From assembly GCA_006227805.1 (NCBI GenBank), contig SBFT01000211.1:1-7801 (forward strand): a DNA stretch of 7,801 nucleotides, read 5' to 3'. The position numbers and the translations under genes were made by a program. Under the pieces are notes generated by a model that made no database searches, had not been told where the DNA came from, and saw nothing but the letters and a program-made list of their open reading frames with translations. Below, piece by piece: positions 1 to 4,785 of the stretch (position 1 is the stretch's first letter; each line of letters opens with the position of its first letter). Origin of the DNA: Paracoccaceae bacterium (lineage in GTDB: Bacteria > Pseudomonadota > Alphaproteobacteria > Rhodobacterales > Rhodobacteraceae).

Positions 1-438
1 ACCACCGCGCTGGATGTCAGCGTGCAAGCCCAGATCATCGACCTGATCAAGGAAATCTGCGCCGAGCGCGGGGCGGCGGTGATGCTGATCACCCATGACA
101 TGGGCGTGATCGCGGAAACCGCGGACCGCGTCGCGGTGCTCTATGCCGGGCGGCTGGCCGAGATCGGCAAGGTCAGGGACGTGATCCTCGATGCCCGTCA
201 CCCCTACACGAAGGGCTTGATGGGCTCGATCCCCACGCTGACGCAGGAGAGCGACCGCCTGGTCCAGATCCCGGGCGCGATGCCGCGGCTTTCGGCAATT
301 CCGCAGGGCTGCGCCTTCAACCCGCGTTGCCCGGACGTCTTCGATCGCTGCCGCAGCGCGCGCCCCGATCCGATCGGGCTCGAGGACGGACGGCAGGTGG
401 CCTGCTGGCTGGCGGAAAGGCAGGCCGCCCATGGCTGA
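1..438 (+). CDS. DppD/OppD-type ABC transporter ATP-binding protein (3' part only)
   Basis: This is the C-terminal 145 residues of a cytoplasmic ATPase subunit of a peptide/nickel-class ABC importer; the window starts inside the gene, so Walker A, the Q-loop and the signature are off the left edge. The frame is open from base 1 and begins just after Walker B, with the D-loop (ALDVSVQ). The switch histidine lies in LITHD. The oligopeptide-transporter C-terminal segment follows (HPYTKGLMGSIP, then IPGAMPRLSAIPQGCAFNPRCP). The tail holds four cysteines spaced CX5CX6CX17C, the arrangement that binds a [4Fe-4S] cluster in some Dpp/Opp ATPases. The stop overlaps the start of the next ATPase gene by 8 bases, so the two are translationally coupled and should form a heterodimer. 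Substrate (dipeptide, oligopeptide, glutathione, opine or metal complex) cannot be decided without the binding protein. An internal GTG at 22 is not the start. Confidence 0.93.
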   Translation, partial: TTALDVSVQAQIIDLIKEICAERGAAVMLITHDMGVIAETADRVAVLYAGRLAEIGKVRDVILDARHPYTKGLMGSIPTLTQESDRLVQIPGAMPRLSAIPQGCAFNPRCPDVFDRCRSARPDPIGLEDGRQVACWLAERQAAHG

Positions 439-1405
439 GCCGCTTCTGCGCGTCGAGGGGCTGTGGCGCCGCTTCGATGTCTCGAAACCCTGGCTGAACC
501 GCGTGATCGAGCGCGAGGAGCAGCAGTTCCTGACGGCGGTGGCGGACGTCTCCTTCGAGATCGCGCGGGGCGAGACCTTCGCGCTGGTGGGCGAATCCGG
601 CTCGGGCAAGTCCACCATCGCGCGGATGATCGTGGGGCTTCTGGGGGCATCGGACGGGCGCATCCTGTTCGACGGCAAGGACATGAGCGCCCTGCCGGCC
701 GCCGAGTTGCGCGCGCTCAGGCGGCGGTTCCAGATGATCTTCCAGGACCCCTTCGCCAGCCTCAATCCCCGCTGGCGGGTGGGTGACATCATCGCCGAAC
801 CCCTGCGCACCTTCGGCCTTGCCTCGGGGGCCGCCGCCGAGGCCGAGGTGGGGCGCCTGCTCGACACCGTGGGCCTGTCGGCGAAGGACGCCGAGAAGTT
901 CCCGCACGAATTCTCGGGCGGCCAGCGCCAGCGCATCGCCATCGCGCGGGCGCTGTCGTCGAAGCCCGAGTTCATCGTCTGCGACGAGCCGACATCCGCG
1001 CTGGACGTGTCGGTGCAGGCGCAGATCCTGAACCTGATGCGCGACCTTCAGGACGAATTCGGCCTGACCTACCTGTTCATCAGCCATGACCTGTCGGTGG
1101 TGCGCCACATGGCGACGCGGATCGGGGTGCTCTATCTGGGCCGCCTGGTCGAGACGGCCGAGGCCAAGACGCTGTTCCGCGCGCCCTGCCATCCCTATAC
1201 GCGGATGTTGCTCGACGCGGTGCCCGATCTCGCGCTCTCGGGGCGGCGGCGCAAACCGGTCCTGGGCGAGATCCCCAACCCGATCTCGCCGCCTCCGGGC
1301 TGCGCGTTCCATCCGCGCTGCCCGGTGATGACCGAGGCGTGCAAGGCGGCCGTCCCCGAACCGCGCCCAACCCCCTCGGGCATGGCGGCCTGCATCCGGG
1401 TGTGA
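431..1405 (+). CDS. DppF/OppF-type ABC transporter ATP-binding protein
   Basis: This complete 324-residue ATPase is the second nucleotide-binding subunit of a peptide/nickel-class ABC importer. It would pair with the upstream ATPase on the cytoplasmic face of two DppB/DppC-like permeases. Visible motifs are Walker A GESGSGKST (54-62), Q-loop Q105 in FQDP, signature SGGQ (162-165), Walker B FIVCDE (181-186), D-loop SALD (189-192) and switch H219. The oligopeptide C-terminal segment follows (HPYTRMLLDAVPDL, then GEIPNPISPPPGCAFHPRCP). Cysteines 291, 297, 304 and 321 repeat the four-Cys pattern of the partner. Length is normal for the family. The ATG at 431 lies inside the end of the preceding gene with only a weak purine-rich stretch before it, consistent with coupled translation. 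No further plus-strand gene follows, so this is probably the last gene of its operon. The class is certain; the substrate is unknown. Confidence 0.95.
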   Translation: MAEPLLRVEGLWRRFDVSKPWLNRVIEREEQQFLTAVADVSFEIARGETFALVGESGSGKSTIARMIVGLLGASDGRILFDGKDMSALPAAELRALRRRFQMIFQDPFASLNPRWRVGDIIAEPLRTFGLASGAAAEAEVGRLLDTVGLSAKDAEKFPHEFSGGQRQRIAIARALSSKPEFIVCDEPTSALDVSVQAQILNLMRDLQDEFGLTYLFISHDLSVVRHMATRIGVLYLGRLVETAEAKTLFRAPCHPYTRMLLDAVPDLALSGRRRKPVLGEIPNPISPPPGCAFHPRCPVMTEACKAAVPEPRPTPSGMAACIRV

Positions 1406-1487
1406 CGGGCAGGGCCTCCCGCGCCGGCCGCGGTCCCGATGGACGCCAGGTCCGCCCTGATCCCGGGCGCGACCCTCTAGGCCCGGG
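1406..1487. terminator. Convergent intergenic hairpins, possible two-way terminator
   Basis: The 71-base gap between the converging transporter ATPase and racemase genes holds several G+C-rich inverted repeats. One is CAGGGC (1410-1415) with GCCCTG (1454-1459). Inside it lies CCGCG (1419-1423) with CGCGG (1429-1433). A third is CCCGGGC (1462-1468) with GCCCGGG (1481-1487), a 7-bp stem with a 12-base loop that includes the racemase stop codon. No T-run follows on either strand, so this is not a classical intrinsic terminator. In high-GC genomes such stems may still mark transcript ends. Seen: the repeats. Inferred: the function. Confidence 0.3.
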
Positions 1488-2130
1488 CGAAATCCCTGAT
1501 CGCCCCGACCAGGCAATCCAGACTGTCCGTGAAGGGCCTCTTCAGCGACCCCGTCAGCAGCGACAGTTCGGTGCAGGCGACCAGGACGTGTCCTTCGACG
1601 GCGTCCGCCAGAGCGGCCATGTCCCGATGCGCCTCGGGCCCCGTGTCGCCCGCCTTGACCCGACGGATCAGCGCCAGCACCGGGGCTTCGTCCGCGGGCC
1701 AGACCGGCGTGATGCCCGCCGCGGCGAAATGCGCGTCGAAGGCCCCCGTGATCCGCACCGCAGGCGAGGCGAGCATCGCGACCGGGCCTTTCGGCAGCGC
1801 CGCCACCGTCGCGGCCCGCATGTCGAGGAAGGGCAGGGGCGTCGCCGCCCCGATCTGCGGCGCATAGGCGTGCGCGGTGTTGCAGGGCATCGCCAGCGCC
1901 TGCGCACCCGCCGCCTGCAGATCGCGCGCCATCTGCGCCAGCACCGGGCCGGGGTCTTCGCCCGTGCCCTCGACCAGGCGGCGGATGCGGCTGGGGACGG
2001 CGGGGTTCTGATGCACGATCAGCGGGATGTGGTCGGCATCGTCGCGCGCCTCCACCGCCTGCAACAGGCGCTGCATCAGAAGCACCGTCGCCTCGGGCCC
2101 CATGCCGCCCAGGATGCCCACCCGCCTCAT
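1477..2130 (-). CDS. Aspartate/glutamate racemase family protein
   Basis: This 217-residue cytoplasmic protein belongs to the cofactor-independent Asp/Glu racemase superfamily, which uses two cysteines as acid and base on opposite faces of the amino-acid alpha-carbon. The N-terminus (MRRVGILGGMGPEAT) is the classic aspartate-racemase opening. Both cysteines are present in typical motifs: C83 in MPCNTAH and C186 in ACTELSLL. Length is slightly below the usual 225-240. The ATG at 2130-2128 overlaps the stop of the upstream PLP-enzyme gene as ATGA, and no strong Shine-Dalgarno is visible, so translation is probably coupled. A racemase stitched to a CuyA/D-cysteine-desulfhydrase-like enzyme suggests it interconverts the D and L forms of that enzyme's amino-acid substrate (cysteate, cysteine or aspartate). 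That substrate is inferred, and plain aspartate racemase remains possible. Confidence 0.88.
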   Translation of the reverse strand: MRRVGILGGMGPEATVLLMQRLLQAVEARDDADHIPLIVHQNPAVPSRIRRLVEGTGEDPGPVLAQMARDLQAAGAQALAMPCNTAHAYAPQIGAATPLPFLDMRAATVAALPKGPVAMLASPAVRITGAFDAHFAAAGITPVWPADEAPVLALIRRVKAGDTGPEAHRDMAALADAVEGHVLVACTELSLLTGSLKRPFTDSLDCLVGAIRDFARA

Positions 2131-3125
2131 GCGTGCGGCAGGACGTGGGTATAGCCGGTCAGGCCGATGGCCCCGCCGGTGTGCAGGAACAGGATGCGTT
2201 GGCCCTTCCGGAAATGGCCCTTGCGGCAGAGGTCGATCAGCCCGGCCGCCCCCTTGCCGGAATAGACCGGGTCCAGAAGGATCGCCTCCTGCCGGGCGAA
2301 GATCTCGATCGCCTCCAGCGTGCTGTCCGCCGGGATGCCATAGCCCTGGCCGATGTAATCGCAATTGGCCACCACGTCTCCGCGGCTCACCACGCCCGGC
2401 AGGCCGATCTTCTCCTCGACCGCCTGGGCGAGGCGGAAGACGTTGCCTTCCTGCGTCTCCTTCGGCGCCCGGACCCCGATCCCCAGAAGCGGCAGCTGCG
2501 CGTTCAGCGCCTTCAGTCCCACGATCAGCCCCGCATGGGTGCCCGCCGATCCCGTCGCGGTGACCATGTGGTCGAAGGTCAGCCCCCGCTCGGTCATCTG
2601 GCCCAGAAGTTCCAGCGCGCAGGTCACATAGCCCAGGGCGCCCGTCGCGTTCGACCCGCCGCCGACGATGGCGTAGGGCTTGCGCCCCTCGGCCTTCATG
2701 CGCTCGGCCACGGCGAACATCTCGGCGTTCATGTCGAGGCCCGGGCCCCGGTGTTCGATCGTCGCGCCATGCAGGACGTCCAGAAGGACATTCCCGTTGA
2801 GGCGGTAGTTCGGTTCGTTGTAGCCCGTGCGGTCTTCCAGAAGGATATGGCAGTCCATCCCCAGCCTGGCCGCCGCCGCCGCCGTCTGGCGCGCATGGTT
2901 CGATTGCGTGGCGCCTTGCGTCAGCACGATGTCGGCACCCTGCGCCACCGCCTCGGCCATCAGGAATTCCAGCTTGCGGGTCTTGTTGCCCCCCGTGGAC
3001 AGGCCCGTGCAGTCGTCCCGCTTGATCCAGATCTCGGGGCCCAGCAGCGCCGACAGGCGCGGCAGATGCTCGAGCGGCGTCGGCAGGTGGGCAAGGCGGA
3101 TACGGGGGAAACGGGAAAGCTGCAT
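2127..3125 (-). CDS. PLP-dependent D-cysteine desulfhydrase / L-cysteate sulfo-lyase family enzyme (CuyA-like)
   Basis: This 332-residue fold-type II PLP enzyme belongs to the group containing ACC deaminase, D-cysteine desulfhydrase and L-cysteate sulfo-lyase (CuyA). The Schiff-base lysine is K48 in TGGNKTRKLEF. QSNH (74-77) carries the conserved active-site serine, and TGSAGTHAG (191-199) is the likely phosphate-binding loop. At the two positions known to separate ACC deaminase (Glu, Leu) from D-cysteine desulfhydrase (Ser, Thr), this protein has S289 in DPVYSGKG and T316 in LHTGG, so ACC deaminase is unlikely. CuyA, known in Ruegeria (Silicibacter) pomeroyi, was itself first annotated as a D-cysteine desulfhydrase; the neighbouring HpsN-like gene favours cysteate, giving pyruvate, ammonium and sulfite. 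The start at 3125 follows GAGGA with 7 bases between GAGG and the ATG. It lies 98 bases after hpsN and overlaps the racemase by ATGA. Family is sure; cysteate versus D-cysteine is undecided. Confidence 0.9.
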   Translation of the reverse strand: MQLSRFPRIRLAHLPTPLEHLPRLSALLGPEIWIKRDDCTGLSTGGNKTRKLEFLMAEAVAQGADIVLTQGATQSNHARQTAAAAARLGMDCHILLEDRTGYNEPNYRLNGNVLLDVLHGATIEHRGPGLDMNAEMFAVAERMKAEGRKPYAIVGGGSNATGALGYVTCALELLGQMTERGLTFDHMVTATGSAGTHAGLIVGLKALNAQLPLLGIGVRAPKETQEGNVFRLAQAVEEKIGLPGVVSRGDVVANCDYIGQGYGIPADSTLEAIEIFARQEAILLDPVYSGKGAAGLIDLCRKGHFRKGQRILFLHTGGAIGLTGYTHVLPHA

Positions 3126-3131
3126 CTGGTG

Positions 3132-3136
3132 TCCTC
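3132..3136 (-). promoter_or_regulatory. Ribosome binding site of the CuyA-like gene
   Basis: GAGGA on the minus strand, with GAGG 7 bases before the ATG at 3125-3123. It supports that start and allows initiation independent of hpsN. Confidence 0.6.
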
Positions 3137-3155
3137 GGGGTATGGTCTGTGCGTA

Positions 3156-3185
3156 GATATCCCACGGGGTCCCGGGGAATGTGAA
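3156..3185 (-). promoter_or_regulatory. Weak candidate promoter for the CuyA-like gene
   Basis: On the minus strand TTCACA (3185-3180) matches 5 of 6 bases of the -35 consensus. After 18 bases comes GATATC (3161-3156), matching only 3 of 6 of the -10 consensus. It lies downstream of the gap hairpin and would start transcription near 3149, about 24 bases before the start codon. It could allow partly independent expression, but such a match is expected by chance fairly often. Confidence 0.2.
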
Positions 3186-3186
3186 G

Positions 3187-3206
3187 CCCCGGCGGCCGGT
3201 CCGGGG
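3187..3206. repeat. Hairpin in the hpsN to CuyA-like gene gap
   Basis: CCCCGG (3187-3192) and CCGGGG (3201-3206) form a perfect 6-bp G+C stem with an 8-base loop, 17 bases past the hpsN stop. No U-run follows on the minus strand. It could be a partial terminator or mRNA-stabilising hairpin setting the ratio of the two enzymes. This is inferred from position only. Confidence 0.35.
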
Positions 3207-3223
3207 ACGCGGGGCGCCGGTTC

Positions 3224-4507
3224 TCAGCGCAGGAACTTCTCGACCCGGATGTCGGCGGTGCGGGCGTGGCCCTCCATCCCCTCGAACCGGCTGATCGAGG
3301 CCGTGACAGCCGCCAGCCGCGGCAGCGCCTCGGCCGTGACCTTCTGCCAGGTCACGGTCTTGAGGAACTTGTGCACCGACAGTCCCCCGGTATAACGCGC
3401 CGCGCCGGAGGTGGGCAGCACGTGGTTCGTCCCGGCGGCCTTGTCGCCGAAGGCCACGGTGCTTTCCGCGCCGAGAAACAGCGACCCATAGGCCGAAAGC
3501 CGCGCCTTCCACCAGTCGAGATCGGCGGCCTGCACGTGCAGATGTTCGGGCGCGATGCGGTCGGCGGTGGCCGCCATCGCCTCGGGGCCGTCGCAGAGGA
3601 TGATCTCGCCCAGGGCGGCCCAGGCGGCCTCGGCCGCAGCGCGGTTGGGTTGGGGGAGTTCGGCCGCGAAGAGGGGCGCGAGCCGCGCCACCTCGGCGGC
3701 GAGCCGCGGGCTGTCGGTCACCAGCCAGACCGGGGAATTGGCCCCGTGCTCGGCCTGGCCGATCAGGTCCCAGGCGACGATCACGGGATCGGCGGTCGCA
3801 TCCGCGATCACCATGCTGTCGGTCGGGCCCGCCACCATGTCGATGCCGACGCGGCCGTAGAGCAGGCGTTTGGCCTCGGCCACATACTGGTTGCCGGGGC
3901 CCACCAGGATATCCGCCGCCGGCAGGCCGAAAAGGCCGAAGGCCAGCGCCGCGACCCCCTGGATGCCGCCCAGCGCCAGCACGCGATCGGCGCCGCAATG
4001 GTGCAGGGTGTAGAGGATCGCATCCGGCACACCCGCGGCCGCGTCCGCGCGCGGGGGCGAGACGGCCGCGATGTGGCGCACACCGGCCACCCGGGCCGTC
4101 GTCACCGTCATCATGGCGCTTGCGATGTGGCTGTAGCGCCCGCCCGGCACATAGCAGCCCGCCGCGTCGACCGGGATCAGCCGCTGGCCCGCCGTCAGCC
4201 CGGGACGAAGCTCGACCTCGGTCTCGCGGATGCTGTCGCGCTGCGCCTCGGCGAAGCGGGCGATGTTTTCATGCGCGTAGGCGATGTCGTCCTTCAGCTG
4301 CTGCGGCACCCGCGCGCAGGCGGCGGCGATGGCCTCGTCGGAGATGACGATCTCGCCCTGCCAGCGATCGAGATCGGCCGCCAGGCGCCGCGCGGCCTCC
4401 TCGCGTCCCGTTTCCAGGTCTGCCAGCAATGCCGCGACGGTTCCGGAGAGGTTGTCCGCCTCTGCCGGGGCGGCGGGCTCTCCCCGCTTGAGATAGGTCA
4501 GGCTCAT
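3224..4507 (-). CDS. hpsN: Histidinol-dehydrogenase-family enzyme, probable sulfopropanediol 3-dehydrogenase (HpsN)
   Basis: This 427-residue zinc- and NAD-dependent cytoplasmic dehydrogenase has the HisD fold. HpsN carries out two NAD-linked oxidations, turning (R)-2,3-dihydroxypropane-1-sulfonate into (R)-sulfolactate. The HisD zinc ligands are all visible: Q251 and H254 in GQAEHG, D355 in FGDK, and H414 near the C-terminus. The catalytic pair E321-H322 is in APEHL. Features favouring HpsN over true HisD are the start MSLTYLKRG in place of a HisD-like N-terminus, Lys356 where HisD usually has Tyr (GDY), the LTAGQRLIPVDAAGCYVPGG segment, and GAARYTGGLSVHKFLKTVTWQ. The context is CuyA plus a racemase, with no his genes nearby. 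The ATG at 4507 has GGAGG 4 bases upstream, and the family N-terminus begins there; an in-frame ATG at 4573 lacks a ribosome site. Another HisD-like sugar-acid or amino-alcohol dehydrogenase remains possible. Confidence 0.82.
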   Translation of the reverse strand: MSLTYLKRGEPAAPAEADNLSGTVAALLADLETGREEAARRLAADLDRWQGEIVISDEAIAAACARVPQQLKDDIAYAHENIARFAEAQRDSIRETEVELRPGLTAGQRLIPVDAAGCYVPGGRYSHIASAMMTVTTARVAGVRHIAAVSPPRADAAAGVPDAILYTLHHCGADRVLALGGIQGVAALAFGLFGLPAADILVGPGNQYVAEAKRLLYGRVGIDMVAGPTDSMVIADATADPVIVAWDLIGQAEHGANSPVWLVTDSPRLAAEVARLAPLFAAELPQPNRAAAEAAWAALGEIILCDGPEAMAATADRIAPEHLHVQAADLDWWKARLSAYGSLFLGAESTVAFGDKAAGTNHVLPTSGAARYTGGLSVHKFLKTVTWQKVTAEALPRLAAVTASISRFEGMEGHARTADIRVEKFLR

Positions 4508-4608
4508 GCGGCCTCCGTCAGGTGGGGGGCTGGCCCGGCGATGATCGGGGGCGTCGGGACGCGATCCGCCCATCCCCCGCGCCGCCGTCCGGTTCGTCTG
4601 TGGGTCAT
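4504..4608 (-). CDS. Candidate 34-residue leader ORF upstream of hpsN
   Basis: A short ORF starts at the ATG at 4608-4606, preceded by GGAGAG (4618-4613) at suitable spacing. It ends at a TGA that overlaps the hpsN start as ATGA, the same junction used between the last two genes of this operon. The product begins MTHRRTGRRRGGW and ends GPAPHLTEAA: a strongly basic first third, then a proline/alanine-rich part. I recognise no domain, signal peptide or membrane segment. About 27 of 34 codons end in G or C, only moderately gene-like, and AGA, CGA and two GGA codons cluster near the start. It may be a translated leader coupling ribosomes into hpsN, or a chance ORF. The case rests on the ribosome site and the exact ATGA junction. 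Confidence 0.35.
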   Translation of the reverse strand: MTHRRTGRRRGGWADRVPTPPIIAGPAPHLTEAA

Positions 4609-4612
4609 GGTT

Positions 4613-4640
4613 CTCTCCGGCTTGCATCGGCATAGGAGAG
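4613..4640 (-). promoter_or_regulatory. Inverted repeat that could mask the leader-ORF ribosome site
   Basis: CTCTCC and GGAGAG form a perfect 6-bp inverted repeat with a 16-base spacer. In the minus-strand transcript the second arm (4618-4613) is the Shine-Dalgarno of the candidate leader ORF. A folded stem would block initiation there. This requires a transcript starting upstream of 4640. It is a structural observation with inferred function. Confidence 0.3.
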
Positions 4641-4661
4641 CGACGGGCCGCGCGTTGACAA
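4632..4661 (-). promoter_or_regulatory. Weak candidate promoter for the hpsN operon
   Basis: On the minus strand TTGTCA (4661-4656) matches the -35 consensus at 5 of 6 bases and is followed after 18 bases by TCCTAT (4637-4632), 3 of 6 for the -10. Its -35 lies within the 15-bp palindrome at 4651-4665, so a bound repressor would compete with RNA polymerase. It would begin transcripts near 4625, which would remove the 5' arm of the hairpin at 4613-4640; the two proposals exclude each other. Confidence 0.2.
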
Positions 4662-4665
4662 CGCG
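4651..4665. promoter_or_regulatory. Perfect 15-bp palindrome, candidate operator
   Basis: CGCGTTGACAACGCG is a perfect dyad with 6-base arms and a 3-base centre. It lies between the divergent hpsN and flavoprotein genes, 143 bases from the hpsN start and 120 from the flavoprotein start. It contains TTGACA on the plus strand (4655-4660) and TTGTCA on the minus strand, so it overlaps possible -35 elements in both directions. This suits a dimeric regulator controlling both genes. The regulator family cannot be named, and no regulator gene is in the window. Confidence 0.45.
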
Positions 4666-4696
4666 GAAGCGCAGGATTCAGGGGAATGGATCGCCC

Positions 4697-4715
4697 CTTT
4701 CGGATTTCCTGAAAG
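4697..4715. promoter_or_regulatory. Imperfect 19-bp dyad, second candidate operator
   Basis: CTTTC (4697-4701) and GAAAG (4711-4715) flank a 9-base centre in which one further pair matches, giving 6 of 9 symmetric pairs. It is locally A+T-richer than its surroundings and lies about 70 bases upstream of the flavoprotein start. It is weaker than the neighbouring palindrome and could be chance. Confidence 0.25.
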
Positions 4716-4772
4716 TCCTGCCCCTCGATTGACGAAGCCCGGTCGCCTGGCACCTGATTTCCGGCAGGAAGC

Positions 4773-4777
4773 AGGAG
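4773..4777 (+). promoter_or_regulatory. Ribosome binding site that sets the flavoprotein start
   Basis: AGGAG lies 8 bases before the ATG at 4786-4788 and decides this start over an in-frame TTG at 4729, which would add 19 residues unlike the family ahead of the FAD-binding strand. Confidence 0.75.
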
Positions 4778-4785
4778 CGTTCGGC

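Noticed and set aside
1..1405. Reading the two ATPases as nickel (NikDE) or glutathione-specific subunits.
   Set aside because: ATPase sequences alone do not separate these; the binding protein and permeases are outside the window.
317..1516. Long minus-strand open frame (399 codons) opposite the two transporter ATPases.
   Set aside because: It is antisense to clear ATPase coding sequence, is very rich in Arg, Gly, Pro and Ala with no recognisable domain, and is the usual shadow frame of a high-GC gene.
2127..3125. ACC deaminase as the product of the PLP gene.
   Set aside because: The two discriminating active-site positions are Ser and Thr, not Glu and Leu.
4508..4573. Upstream in-frame ATG (4573) that would lengthen hpsN by 22 residues.
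   Set aside because: The extension is Pro/Arg-rich and unlike the family, and the ATG is preceded only by a G-run. GGAGG precedes the chosen start.
2133..4732. Long plus-strand open frames opposite the CuyA-like and hpsN genes (2133-3395 and 3266-4732).
   Set aside because: They are antisense to well-supported enzymes with intact catalytic residues, and their translations show no domain.
4748..4763. Sigma-54-like element, TGGCAC followed by TTTCCG, upstream of the flavoprotein.
   Set aside because: The -24 half is good, but the key GC of the -12 half is CC. The start site would fall on the ribosome binding site, leaving almost no leader.
4729..4785. Upstream TTG start giving the flavoprotein 19 extra residues.
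   Set aside because: There is no ribosome site before it, whereas AGGAG sits at ideal distance before the ATG at 4786, directly ahead of the FAD-binding strand.
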